NCBI GenBank assembly: GCA_041940305.1
Contig: JBGTSJ010000032.1
Location: 1 to 56,921 of the forward strand
DNA from: JBGTSJ01 sp041940305
Lineage (GTDB): Bacteria > Planctomycetota > Planctomycetia > Planctomycetales > Planctomycetaceae
DNA length: 56,921 bases
Direction: 5' to 3'
The notes under the pieces are model-generated. The model searched no databases. It saw only the letters and a list, made by a program, of their open reading frames with translations, and was not told where the DNA came from. This document shows positions 35,500 to 43,918 of the stretch, in pieces. Position 1 is the first letter of the stretch, and every line of letters starts with the position of its first letter. Position numbers and translations under genes: made by a program.

Positions 35500-37800
35500 T
35501 CACACGCCCCCCACCGGCTGCAGCGGGGACTGGGCCGCGACGAACTTTTCAATGCGCTCGTCTCCCCCGTCGCGAAATGAGACGGTCACCGTCCGCCGCT
35601 GACCGAAGCCGCCGACATCCACCACGGTCCCCAGGCCGTAGCGCGGATGACGCACCTGCGAACCCAGGGCGAAGCCGCGCGGCAGGGCCGCGGCCTGCGA
35701 AGAGCCGCGCAACAGGTCTGCGGCCGTGGTCAGCATCGGTTTCGAATCGAACTCCAGCGGCGCCTCGCGTCGCCGCCGCGCCGCATCCTCTTGAGAAGGA
35801 ACCGGCACATGCCACGCCGGGGCCGCCGACTCCGGCTCGTCCATCACGCGTGAAGTCTGTTCCAGCTCCGTGAGAAAGTGGCTGGGGATCGTGTGCAGCG
35901 TCCGGCCGCGGAACGATCGCTGGACGGTCTGAGTGAGGAACAGCCGCTCGCGGGCGCGCGTCATCCCGACGAACAGCAGTCTTCGCTCCTCCTCGAGTTC
36001 GCGTCGGTCACCTTCCCGCGTGGCCCGCTCGTGCGGAATCAGCCCCTGCTCGAGCCCGACGACATAGACGATCGGGAACTCCAGTCCCTTGGCGGCGTGC
36101 AGCGTCATCAGCGTCACTTTGCCGCGCGACTCGTCGAGACTGTCGGTCTCGTTGACAAGCGCCGTTTGCTCCAGAAAACCCTCCAGCGTGGTCTCCGCTC
36201 CCAGCGCTTCATCGAACTGCCGAGCGGCGAGGATCAGTTCCTGGACGTTGGCGAGCCGTTCCTGGTCCTTCTCGGACGGGCTCCCCTCCCACGGGCGCGT
36301 GTATCCGGTGCGCTCGAGTACTTTCAGCAGCAGCGTTTCCACAGAACCCGCCGACGTGAACGACAGGTCTTCCATCATCTCCGCGAAGAGATAGAAGGCG
36401 GTGCCGGCCCGCTTCGAGAGTTGCGGGACTTCACGGGACCGCTTGGCGGCCTCCAGCGGAGTGATGCCGGTTTCGTCGGCCCAGCGCAGCAGCCGGCGCT
36501 GCGACGTGTCTCCCAGTCCCCGCGCGGGGGTGTTGACCACGCGCGTAAAGGCCGCGCGATCGGCCGGGTTATAGATCAGCCGCAGGTAGGCGAGCATGTC
36601 CTTGACTTCGGCCCGATCGAAGAACGCCGCGCCCGCCGCCACCTGGGCCGGAATGCGGTGCCGCGCGAGCGCCAGTTCGATCTGCCGGGACAGGGCGTTG
36701 ACGCGCATGAAGATGGCGCAGTCGCTCCAGTCGCGCCCCTGCTCCTCGACGAGCTGCCGCATGTGTCGCGCCAGCCCGTCGGCTTCGTGCAGTTCGTTGC
36801 GGAAGTACAGCAGCTCGACGGGTTCTCCCTCGGCGTTCTCAGTGATGAGCGACTTCGCCTTCCGCTGCCGGTTGTGGCCGATGAGCCGATCGGCTGAGCG
36901 GAGGATCGCCTTCGTGCTGCGGAAGTTCTCCTCCAGGCGGATGACCTTCGCCTGCGGATAGTCCCGCTCGAAACGGAGGATGTTCTCGATCCGCGCCCCG
37001 CGCCAGCCGTAGATCGACTGGTCCGGGTCTCCGGTCACGCACAGATTCGGATAGTCCTGCGAGAGAGCCGCGACGATCTGATACTGCGCCTGGTTGGTGT
37101 CCTGGTACTCATCCACCAGGACGTAGCGGTAGTGCTCATCGAGGCTGGCCCGCAGTTCGGGGTTCTCCGTGAGCATTTGCGCGGTATGCAGCAGCAGGTC
37201 GTCAAAGTCGACGGCGTTCGAGTCGAGCAGCCACTTCTGATAGGCCGGGTAGACCCGGGCCACGACGGCCTGCCAGTGATCGGCGACGGCCTCATCAAAC
37301 CGCCGCCGATATGTCTCGGCATCGACGAGGTCGTTCTTGGCGTTCGAAATGCGATGCCCGACCTTCTCCGGTGAGTAGGCGACGGTGTCGAAATCACACT
37401 CATGCAGAATGTGCCGCAGCGCCTGCTTCTGGTCGCCCGCATCCAGAATAGTAAAGTTGGGCCGGAGTCCGACCGTCTCCGCGTGACGCCGTAACAGCCG
37501 TACGCAAAACCGGTGAAACGTGCTGACCCAGATCTTCGTCCCCGGCAGCAGCGCATCCACGCGCTGCCGCATCTCCTCGGCGGCCTTGTTGGTGAATGTG
37601 ATGGCCAGAATGTTGCGGGGCGTGACCCCCTGCTCGACCAGCCGCGCAATCCGCCTCGTGACGACCCGCGTCTTGCCGGAGCCGGGCCCCGCCAGCACAA
37701 GCAGCGGCCCGTCGCGATGCTCAACGACCGCGCGCTGCGAGTGCGTCAGATCGACGGCTGCGTTTGATGCTGCGAACTCCATTTCGAGCGGCACATTCAT
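35500..37800 (-). CDS. pcrA: ATP-dependent DNA helicase UvrD/PcrA/Rep family
   Basis: 766-residue superfamily-1A 3'-5' helicase used in DNA repair and replication restart. Motifs are in order: Q-motif LTHSQRAVV, Walker A AGPGSGKT (about 33-40), Ia AITFTNKAAEEM, motif II VDEYQDTN, III GDPDQSIYGWRGA, IV EENFRSTKAIL, V TLHAAKGLEFPIVYVVGLE and VI RRLLFVGMTRARERL. The C-terminus carries the PcrA/UvrD-type tail with RHPRYGLGTVVDVGG, a Tudor-like RNA-polymerase-binding domain. ATG 37800 is chosen; 25 further upstream codons are open but unlike the family. Confidence 0.95.
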   Translation of the reverse strand: MNVPLEMEFAASNAAVDLTHSQRAVVEHRDGPLLVLAGPGSGKTRVVTRRIARLVEQGVTPRNILAITFTNKAAEEMRQRVDALLPGTKIWVSTFHRFCVRLLRRHAETVGLRPNFTILDAGDQKQALRHILHECDFDTVAYSPEKVGHRISNAKNDLVDAETYRRRFDEAVADHWQAVVARVYPAYQKWLLDSNAVDFDDLLLHTAQMLTENPELRASLDEHYRYVLVDEYQDTNQAQYQIVAALSQDYPNLCVTGDPDQSIYGWRGARIENILRFERDYPQAKVIRLEENFRSTKAILRSADRLIGHNRQRKAKSLITENAEGEPVELLYFRNELHEADGLARHMRQLVEEQGRDWSDCAIFMRVNALSRQIELALARHRIPAQVAAGAAFFDRAEVKDMLAYLRLIYNPADRAAFTRVVNTPARGLGDTSQRRLLRWADETGITPLEAAKRSREVPQLSKRAGTAFYLFAEMMEDLSFTSAGSVETLLLKVLERTGYTRPWEGSPSEKDQERLANVQELILAARQFDEALGAETTLEGFLEQTALVNETDSLDESRGKVTLMTLHAAKGLEFPIVYVVGLEQGLIPHERATREGDRRELEEERRLLFVGMTRARERLFLTQTVQRSFRGRTLHTIPSHFLTELEQTSRVMDEPESAAPAWHVPVPSQEDAARRRREAPLEFDSKPMLTTAADLLRGSSQAAALPRGFALGSQVRHPRYGLGTVVDVGGFGQRRTVTVSFRDGGDERIEKFVAAQSPLQPVGGV

Positions 37801-37938
37801 GGGCCCATTGTAGGCGCACCGGCGCACCGCGACATCCAGGACGCCGTCTGCAAACCGTCGGATGCATCGATCCACAGGATTAAGAAAGGTACACTCATCA
37901 ACATTCGTTGACGCGTCAACCCTTCGAGGAATCTCGCC

Positions 37939-39255
37939 ATGCCGACCGCACGCACTCGCCGAACGTTCCTGACGACCGCTTCCGCAGGGGCCGTTGCTGC
38001 GACGGCCTTCTCACCAGCCGCGGCCTGGGTGGCCGGCAGGACGACGGGCACGCTCCGGGTCGGCCTGATCGGCTGCGGCGGACGCGGCACGCACGTAGCG
38101 GGGCTCTTCGCCGGGAACCCGGATGTCGAGATTGCGTACGTCTGCGATCCCGACGACGGGCGGCGGGCGCTCGCGGCGAAGCACTTCGGCGTTTCGGAGA
38201 GCCGGGCCATCGGCGACATGCGGCAGCTGCTGGCGGACGATGCGCTGGATGCGGTGGTCGTCGGCACGCCGGATCACTGGCACTCCCCCGCCGCGATCCT
38301 CGCCTGCAACGCCGGGAAACACGTGTACGTCGAAAAGCCGATCTCGCACAACATCCGCGAAGGCCGCCTGCTGGCGGAGGCATCCGAAAGGAACGGAGTG
38401 CACGTGCAGCATGGGACGCAGTGCCGCAGCACCGGCATGATGATCGAAGCGGTCCGCCTGCTGCGCGAGGGGATCATCGGGGACGTGCTCGTCGCGAAGT
38501 GCTGGAACGTGCAGCGGCGCGGTTCGATCGGCCGCGGAGAGGACACCGCTCCTCCTGACGGCTTCGACTACGACACCTGGGTCGGTCCCGCGACGATGAT
38601 CCCCTATCGCACTAACCGCGTGCACAACCGCTGGACGTGGTGGTATCACTTCGGCACCGGCGACATGGGGAACGACGGCGTGCACGACATCGATTACACC
38701 CGCTGGGGACTCGGCATGGACGTGCATCCCACGAAGATTCACGGCCCCGGCGGCAAGTTCGCCTTCGACGACGACCAGCAGTTCCCCGACACCCAGCAGG
38801 TGACGTTCGAGTATCCGGGAGACGGCAGCGTCGGCGACCGGCGACTGTTCATCTATGAGCAGCGCCTCTGGAGCCGCAACTATCCCCACAACACCGACAG
38901 CGGCGCCGAGTTCTACGGGACGCGCGGCCAGATGTACCTCAGCCGCCGCGGAAAGATCCAGATCCTTAATGACGAGAACAAACCGGTCCCGGTCGACTTC
39001 CCGTCCCAGGGGCAGGACGACGCCGCCCACGTCCGCAACTTCATTGCCGCCATCCGCGAGGACGAGCGGCTGAACGCCGACGCCCTCACCGGTCACATGT
39101 CGACGTCGCTCTGCCACCTCGGCAATATCGCAACGCGGCTGGGAAGGGCGCTGGAATTCGACGGCGAGCGCGAACAGTTCGTGGGCGACGATGAAGCCAA
39201 CGCCCTCGTCGCCCGCGAATACCGCGACCACTGGGGACGCCCGGAGGGCGCATGA
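37939..39255 (+). CDS. Gfo/Idh/MocA family oxidoreductase, Tat-exported
   Basis: 438-residue NAD(P)-dependent oxidoreductase-type protein. The N-terminus TRRTFLTTASAGAVAA is a twin-arginine signal. A Rossmann domain follows (VGLIGCGGRGTH, about 41-52), with the family VEKPIS (about 131-136) carrying the catalytic-type Lys, and NDGVHDIDYTRWGLGM in the C-terminal domain with the conserved D/H pair. Export with a nucleotide cofactor is a planctomycete speciality of this family (the substrate is probably a sugar or sugar derivative; inferred). The gene is divergent from pcrA and convergent with dcd. Confidence 0.92.
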   Translation: MPTARTRRTFLTTASAGAVAATAFSPAAAWVAGRTTGTLRVGLIGCGGRGTHVAGLFAGNPDVEIAYVCDPDDGRRALAAKHFGVSESRAIGDMRQLLADDALDAVVVGTPDHWHSPAAILACNAGKHVYVEKPISHNIREGRLLAEASERNGVHVQHGTQCRSTGMMIEAVRLLREGIIGDVLVAKCWNVQRRGSIGRGEDTAPPDGFDYDTWVGPATMIPYRTNRVHNRWTWWYHFGTGDMGNDGVHDIDYTRWGLGMDVHPTKIHGPGGKFAFDDDQQFPDTQQVTFEYPGDGSVGDRRLFIYEQRLWSRNYPHNTDSGAEFYGTRGQMYLSRRGKIQILNDENKPVPVDFPSQGQDDAAHVRNFIAAIREDERLNADALTGHMSTSLCHLGNIATRLGRALEFDGEREQFVGDDEANALVAREYRDHWGRPEGA

Positions 39256-39285
39256 ATGACGCGCATCGTTGATGGGATGCGCCCT
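39245..39285. terminator. inverted repeat between convergent genes
   Basis: AGGGCGCAT (39245-39253) and ATGCGCCCT (39277-39285) pair perfectly over 9 bp across the junction of the oxidoreductase and dcd stop codons; an alternative inner stem is 39261-39267 with 39276-39282. This is a likely bidirectional transcript end, although there is no T run. Confidence 0.45.
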
Positions 39286-39853
39286 ATTCCGGCGTCTCCT
39301 GTCCGAACGAGAGCCGCATCTGCCGGTCGCTTTCGGCCTGGAACTCCTTGAACAGGAGGCTCGGCTGGATGTCGCGGTTGTGCTGGTACTTGTCGCTCGC
39401 GTACTCGCGCACCTCCCCTTCCAATGCGTGATAGAAGATCTGCGCGATCTCCACGCCCGGATAGATGCGGATCGGCTGGATCGCGAACATCTCCAGCGTC
39501 CAGAAACCGCAGAAGCCCACGTCGCCGAAGCCCGCCGTCACGTGCACGAACAGGCCGAGCCGGCCGATGGAGGACCGTCCTTCCAGCATCGGCACCAGGT
39601 TGTGGGTCTCGGTCCGTTCGACAGTGCGGCCCAGATAGAGCTGGTTGGGATTGAGGACCAGCCCCTCCTCGGGAATCTCGTATCTGCGGAACCGGTTGGG
39701 CCGGCGCATGTCGAGAACGATCTCCTCGTACACGAGAAGTTCGTTGTGCAGGCGCAGGTTGTAGCTGTTGGGATTGAGCTGATCGTCGTTGAAGGGGTCG
39801 ATGACGATGTCGCTCCCCAGCCGCGCCTTGATTTCTTCGCCGGTGAGGATCAT
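39284..39853 (-). CDS. dcd: dCTP deaminase
   Basis: 189-residue Dcd, converting dCTP to dUTP for dTTP synthesis. MILTGEEIKARL at the start, QLNPNSYNLRLH, the RSSIGRLGLFVHVTAGFGDVGFCGFWTLE core (the catalytic Glu lies at the end of this block) and the C-terminal YQHNRDIQPSLLF are family features. Length is normal. It is convergent with the oxidoreductase gene and follows nth on the same strand with about 70 bp between them. Confidence 0.95.
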   Translation of the reverse strand: MILTGEEIKARLGSDIVIDPFNDDQLNPNSYNLRLHNELLVYEEIVLDMRRPNRFRRYEIPEEGLVLNPNQLYLGRTVERTETHNLVPMLEGRSSIGRLGLFVHVTAGFGDVGFCGFWTLEMFAIQPIRIYPGVEIAQIFYHALEGEVREYASDKYQHNRDIQPSLLFKEFQAESDRQMRLSFGQETPE

Positions 39854-39925
39854 GGAGCCAGTGTCCCGGGGGTAGTGCCGTCGATCAACCTATGCCGCAG
39901 CAGCTTGCGGTGCAATCGTCGCAGG

Positions 39926-40588
39926 TCACTCCTTGAGCGGCGGCAATCCGACGCGCGGGCAGAGCCTGAGCAGCGGACACTCCGGGCACTTGGGCCGTCG
40001 CGCAATGCAGATGCGGCGACCGTGGTGAATCAGCCGGTGCGAAAAGTTGATCCACTCCTTGCGCGGAAGCAGCGCCATCAGATCCTGCTCGATTTTTTCC
40101 GCCGTCGTCGACCGGGTCAGCCCGAGTAGTCGCGTGATGCGGGTGACATGCGTATCCACAACAACCCCGCTGGGGATATCGAATGCGGTCCCGAGCACGA
40201 CATTCGCCGTCTTGCGTCCAACCCCCGGCAGCTGCACGAGGGAGTCCAGATCCTGGGGGATGTCGCCCCCATGCTGCTCCATCACGCCGCGCGCCATACC
40301 AATGAGGCTCTTCGCCTTGCTGCGGAAGAAGCCCGTGGACTGGATGATCCGCTCCACGTCCTCCCGCCCGGCTGCGGCCAGCTCGCGCGGACTCGGGTAT
40401 TTCTCAAACAGCGCGGGCGTGACCATGTTCACCCGCTCGTCCGTGCACTGAGCCGAAAGAATCGTCGCCGCCACCAGCTGGTAGGGATTCTCATGCCGCA
40501 GCGCGCACTCGGCGTCGGCATACGTCTTCGCCAGCTGTCGGACGATCTTGCGGGCGCGCTGCTGTTTCGCCTCACGACTCTCTCGCAC
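39926..40588 (-). CDS. nth: endonuclease III
   Basis: 220-residue DNA glycosylase/AP lyase removing oxidised pyrimidines in base-excision repair. The helix-hairpin-helix LPGVGRKTANVVLG supplies the catalytic Lys and VVDTHVTRI the catalytic Asp. The C-terminal [4Fe-4S] loop is CIARRPKCPECPLLRLC (C-X6-C-X2-C-X5-C). The start is GTG 40588, preceded by AAGGA; there is no nearby in-frame ATG. Confidence 0.95.
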   Translation of the reverse strand: MRESREAKQQRARKIVRQLAKTYADAECALRHENPYQLVAATILSAQCTDERVNMVTPALFEKYPSPRELAAAGREDVERIIQSTGFFRSKAKSLIGMARGVMEQHGGDIPQDLDSLVQLPGVGRKTANVVLGTAFDIPSGVVVDTHVTRITRLLGLTRSTTAEKIEQDLMALLPRKEWINFSHRLIHHGRRICIARRPKCPECPLLRLCPRVGLPPLKE

Positions 40589-40696
40589 GCGGAAGTTTCC
40601 TTGCAGATTCGCGGCTCACCCGGGAACGGCCCGTGGACAGCGACAAAAACACGGCTCTACAATCGACGCTTACATCACTCGTGACGACAAGTGAAT

Positions 40697-41046
40697 GAAC
40701 AGGAGGGAACAGAGAGAACGGAGGGCTCGAATCGATCGGTCGCCGCAGAAGGCGCAACACCGTGCTACGAACGATCGAAATCTTGTCACGCTCCGCAAAT
40801 TCTTACCACGGATCACACCGAAGGGCACGGATCAGCCAGCATTGCATCGACTGTTGTCTGGCCGGACTGATCGTGGAAGGGCACCAGGAAGGACGACATG
40901 CCAATCATCCTTATCCGTGCGCATCTGTGAAATCCGTGGTTATCCTTTGATTGCGACCACGAGGCCGCGCTGGGCTGTCTGTGCCCCTACTCGCCGATTG
41001 TCCCCGCAGACCTCAACCTCTCCGTTCCCTCTGATTCCTCCTGTTC
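40697..41046. repeat. nested inverted-repeat element between nth and the DUF309 gene
   Basis: Outer 27-nt arms (40697-40723 and 41020-41046) are inverted copies with three mismatches, built of GAACAGGAGG-like units. Inside them lies a second pair of 28-nt arms (40805-40832 and 40913-40940) with five mismatches, containing ACCACGGAT and CACGGAT. The outer arm matches that of the element at 10560-10705. The right end stops 10 nt before the DUF309 start codon. Open frames here (for example 40695-41060) look spurious. Confidence 0.75.
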
Positions 41047-41056
41047 AATTCTCTCC

Positions 41057-41425
41057 ATGACCGACCCACGTTTCACCCAGGCCATCGAACTCTTCAACCA
41101 ACAGGAGTTCTTTGCCTGTCACGACGTGCTGGAAGAACTCTGGGGGGAGACGCTCGGACCCGAACGACAGTTCTATCAGGGGCTCATCCATGCGGCCATC
41201 TCTCTATTCCACTTCGGCGAAGGAAACCTCGGAGGAGCACGCAAGATGTACGGGTCGGCAGTCACGTACCTCACGCCCTATCAACCGGACTTCATGAACG
41301 TCGACGTCGATCGACTGCTCTCGGAACTCGCGACGGCCTTTTCCGAGCTTCTCCAGCCGCACGACGGATATCCATCCGGCGTCGCGCTGGATGACCGCCT
41401 GATTCCACGCATCGAACTGCAGTAA
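41057..41425 (+). CDS. DUF309 family protein
   Basis: 122-residue all-helical protein of the DUF309 family. The family signature is clear: LFNQQEFFACHDVLEELWGE (about 13-32) and FYQGLIHAAISLFHF (about 40-54), with conserved H/E residues that suggest a metal or small-ligand site. Biochemical function is unknown. It starts directly after an inverted-repeat element, so its 5' UTR is made largely of repeat sequence, and lies 13 bp upstream of the Lon-N gene, probably in one transcript. Confidence 0.9.
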   Translation: MTDPRFTQAIELFNQQEFFACHDVLEELWGETLGPERQFYQGLIHAAISLFHFGEGNLGGARKMYGSAVTYLTPYQPDFMNVDVDRLLSELATAFSELLQPHDGYPSGVALDDRLIPRIELQ

Positions 41426-41438
41426 CCTCCGCTTCAGC

Positions 41439-42140
41439 ATGCCATCCTTCTCGCAGACTCCCTCCGAACTCGATGAGTTCTCCGGTCACGCGCCACTGTT
41501 TCCGCTTCCGAGCGTAGCGCTGTTCCCGCATGTGACGCAGCCGCTGCACATCTTTGAGCCGCGGTATCGGGAGCTGACCGCCGATGCGCTCGCCTCGGAG
41601 CGGTTGATCGCCATCGCCGCGCTGCAGCCGGGCTGGGAGCCGCAGTACGAATCGAAACAGGTCCCCGTCCATCCGGTCGTCTGTCTCGGCCGGATCACGA
41701 TGGATGAGCGACTCCCCGACGGACGTTTCCTGCTGCTGTTGCGCGGTCTCTGCCGCGCGCGGATCGTGGCCGAGCCGGAAACCGACCTCGCCTATCGCAC
41801 GGCTCGCCTCGAACTGGTGACCGACAGCTATCCAGCCGATCCGGCCATCGATCGGCAGCATCGGCGACGCGAACTGCTGCAGGCCTTGCGGCAACTCAAT
41901 CCCGAATCCGACCGGACGTCCCTGCTCCTGCAGGAGCTCGATACGGAGTTGTCACTCGGCGTCCTCTGCGACGTGCTCGCGTTCGCTCTCCAGGTCAAGT
42001 CACCCACGGCTGAACAGCTGCTGGCGTCCGCGAACGTCGATGAGCGGAGCGACCTGCTGTTGGACGAACTGCGCCGTCGTCAACGCGAGTCCCGTGGCGC
42101 GCGGCAATCTGGTTTTCCGCCGGACTTCAGCGCCAACTGA
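41439..42140 (+). CDS. Lon N-terminal (substrate-binding) domain protein
   Basis: 233-residue stand-alone LON substrate-binding (PUA-like) domain protein. It shows LFPLPSVALFPHVTQPLHIFEPRYREL (about 15-41), GRITMDERLPDGRFLLLLRG (about 79-98), and a helical C-terminal part, without ATPase or protease domains. Such proteins are widespread and of unclear function (possible adaptor or ligand binder). It follows DUF309 by 13 bp and converges on the PAP2 gene. Confidence 0.9.
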   Translation: MPSFSQTPSELDEFSGHAPLFPLPSVALFPHVTQPLHIFEPRYRELTADALASERLIAIAALQPGWEPQYESKQVPVHPVVCLGRITMDERLPDGRFLLLLRGLCRARIVAEPETDLAYRTARLELVTDSYPADPAIDRQHRRRELLQALRQLNPESDRTSLLLQELDTELSLGVLCDVLAFALQVKSPTAEQLLASANVDERSDLLLDELRRRQRESRGARQSGFPPDFSAN

Positions 42141-42189
42141 TGATCGTGCCGGTTCGGATGACGGCAGCGGGATCAACCGGGCAGCGGCC

Positions 42190-43191
42190 TCACCGCCCCT
42201 CGTGATCTCCGGCGGCCACAAGCGCGGCTGCATTCCGCGAAGGCCGGCCCGGTGGCGGAAGCACTCGCGAGGCGACTCCATCAGAGAGCACCGTCAGCCG
42301 ACGTTCGTGGCGCTCGGCACTCTCAATCGTCCGGTGCGTGCGATTCACGGAATGGCTGATCGCGATCACCGCGACTCCCAACACGACTCCACCGGCGACA
42401 TCCACGCCGTAGTGCCAGCCCGTTGTCAAGGTGGCCGCAATCACAGCCGCATTGAGCAGCAGCCCCGGCACGAAGACCAATCGGTGATGCCGCACCGCCC
42501 AGGCGAGCAGCAGGGCCCACGTCGTATGAAACGACGGAAACGTGATCAGTCCCTCGGCTCCTCGCCACGTGACGATGGTCCGCGTCCCGTCCCGCAGCTC
42601 ATGCAGATGCTGCAGATACCGGGTCTGCGCCTCGTTCGCAGCGAAGCCGTAACCCGCGAACGGACCTTCCGCCGGCCAGAAGCAGAAGCACACCAGGCAC
42701 ACCAGCGTCCCCAGCATGAACTGCAGCACGAACCGCTCCAGCGAACGCCGGTCTCCGCTGAAACCGAGGATCACGATAACGAGCGGCGTCTGCCACAACA
42801 GCGAGTTGTAGGCGATTCGCAGTCCGCGCTGGATCTCCGGCCGCGACTGCGCCCATTCCACAATCGACGGCAGATGCATCCCCATCCGCCCGTCGAGCCG
42901 CATCAGTTCGGCATCAACCAACGGCTGATTGAGCGCGGCGGCCGCGTACATCAGCACCGAGTAGCAGGCCGTATACAGGGTGACATGCAGCAGTGCATTC
43001 AGGCACGCGACGAACCGCGGTTCCCCCCGCCAGTGATAGAACGCCGCAACCGCTCCCAGCACTCCCGCAATCGCCAGCGGGCTGATGGCGTCGTCCGCGG
43101 GAAACGACAATTCCTGCAGTGTCAGCAGCGCACCCGTGGCGCACGCGGTGATGCCGATCAGGATCCACTTGAGGCGGGCGTCGCGGGACAT
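42190..43191 (-). CDS. PAP2 superfamily membrane phosphatase/phosphotransferase
   Basis: 333-residue integral-membrane protein with about six transmembrane helices. The catalytic motifs are FPSFHTTWA (about 227-235, His of motif C2) and GWHYGVDVAGG (about 267-277, motif C3). The arrangement fits the PAP2_3/inositolphosphotransferase-type branch, likely acting on lipid phosphates; whether it is a phosphatase or headgroup transferase cannot be decided. The last ~40 residues are Arg/Pro-rich and probably cytoplasmic. Confidence 0.85.
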   Translation of the reverse strand: MSRDARLKWILIGITACATGALLTLQELSFPADDAISPLAIAGVLGAVAAFYHWRGEPRFVACLNALLHVTLYTACYSVLMYAAAALNQPLVDAELMRLDGRMGMHLPSIVEWAQSRPEIQRGLRIAYNSLLWQTPLVIVILGFSGDRRSLERFVLQFMLGTLVCLVCFCFWPAEGPFAGYGFAANEAQTRYLQHLHELRDGTRTIVTWRGAEGLITFPSFHTTWALLLAWAVRHHRLVFVPGLLLNAAVIAATLTTGWHYGVDVAGGVVLGVAVIAISHSVNRTHRTIESAERHERRLTVLSDGVASRVLPPPGRPSRNAAALVAAGDHEGR

Positions 43192-43460
43192 GGCGAGTCG
43201 AATCGGCCGGAAAGCAGGACGCCCAAATGTACGTCACGGCTGGCCGCAGACCTCAAGATTGACGGCCCGCACGCCGTCGGCCGGAACGGCTGGCTGGATT
43301 CTGCCGGTTATGCCGTCACGATCCGCAACGTCCCCCGCAGCACATAGACCGGAAGGGCGCCGACCGGCCACAACCCCCTCTCCGCCAGACGGCCGATGCG
43401 TCCAATTGATCCGGACCACGCTCAGTCAAGTGTCCGCTGCCACGAGTGCAACAAGGCGTA

Positions 43461-43520
43461 GTTGTCCGCGAAGCGGACAACCCAAAGTCGCAGGCACAGT
43501 CCTCTGTGCCGTCCGCTGGG
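43461..43520. repeat. paired hairpins in the region upstream of leuA
   Basis: GTTGTCCGC-GAA-GCGGACAAC (43461-43481) is followed by GGCACAG-TCCT-CTGTGCC (43493-43510). The second, with flanks (43490-43520), recurs at 56417-56447 with 26 of 31 bases the same. The rest of the 43192-43610 gap holds no gene that I can support. Confidence 0.6.
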
Positions 43521-43610
43521 TTCACTGCATAACACGATGAACAACGGGACGAGATTGCGCCCTCAACCGAAATCCGCTCCTGCACCTCTGCCAATGCGCA
43601 AGAACGCCGA

Positions 43611-43639
43611 TTGACGTGCGAACCTCAGGCCGATAAAGT
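43611..43639 (+). promoter_or_regulatory. candidate leuA promoter
   Basis: TTGACG (43611-43616), a 17-nt spacer and TAAAGT (43634-43639). Predicted transcription start about 43646, roughly 20 nt before the leader ATG, the short distance expected for an attenuated leader. Confidence 0.6.
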
Positions 43640-43666
43640 TGTCTCCTCGTGCAGCTATTGCGAAAC

Positions 43667-43747
43667 ATGAACCGAGCCGCAACCGTGAATCCGCTCGCTC
43701 TAAGCCTTCCCCTGCTGCTTGCCCTGCCGGACCGAGGGAGGTCTTAG
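43667..43747 (+). CDS. leuL: leuA leader peptide (Leu-rich attenuation peptide)
   Basis: 26-codon ORF with Leu at positions 10, 12, 14, 16, 17, 18 and 20, seven of eleven consecutive residues (codons CTC, CTA, CTT, CTG, CTG, CTT, CTG). The TAG stop (43745-43747) is the 3' end of the antiterminator segment (43736-43747), and the Leu run overlaps CTTCCC (43706-43711), which can pair with GGGAGG (43736-43741). A ribosome stalled at Leu codons would mask that 5' segment and free 43736-43747 to pair with the terminator's 5' half; a ribosome at the stop would block it. No strong Shine-Dalgarno is seen. The symbol follows the enterobacterial leuL role. Confidence 0.85.
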   Translation: MNRAATVNPLALSLPLLLALPDRGRS

Positions 43748-43778
43748 CTCCGCGTGCGTCTGAATCATAACAGACAAC

Positions 43779-43816
43779 AACGCCCTGAGACTCCCAAGAG
43801 TCTCGGGGCGTTTTTT
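43779..43816 (+). terminator. intrinsic terminator of the leuA attenuator
   Basis: A 15-bp stem (43779-43793 with 43798-43812; one wobble) with a 4-nt loop runs into six T (43811-43816). The alternative antiterminator pairs 43736-43747 (GGGAGGTCTTAG) with 43785-43795 (CTGAGACTCCC): 11 bp with one bulged G and one U-G. The two structures share bases 43785-43793 and exclude each other. leuA starts about 100 nt downstream. Confidence 0.92.
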
Positions 43817-43821
43817 GTTGG

Positions 43822-43918
43822 GTCGATGGACGAGAGTCGATGGTCGATGGATTACGACCGTCACTGTCATCTCTCGACCATCGTCCATCGTCCCTAGACC
43901 ATCGTCCATCGACCATGA
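43822..43918 (+). repeat. inverted heptanucleotide-repeat blocks running into the leuA start codon
   Basis: Left block: GTCGATG, GACGAGA, GTCGATG, GTCGATG (43822-43849). Right block, inverted: ACCATCG, TCCATCG, TCCCTAG, ACCATCG, TCCATCG, ACCATGA (43877-43918); the ATG of leuA is inside the last heptad. GTCGATGGACGA (43822-43833) and TCGTCCATCGAC (43902-43913) form a perfect 12-bp inverted repeat ending 1 nt before the start codon. No Shine-Dalgarno remains visible. Confidence 0.7.

Noticed and set aside
40695..41060. 121-codon plus-strand frame before DUF309
   Set aside because: It consists of the nested inverted repeats; the product is low in family-like features and has no ribosome-binding site.
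43640..43900. T-box riboswitch for leuA
   Set aside because: No T-box consensus (AGGGTGGNACCGCG-like) or specifier-loop architecture is seen; the Leu-rich ORF and stop-codon/antiterminator overlap fit ribosome-mediated control.
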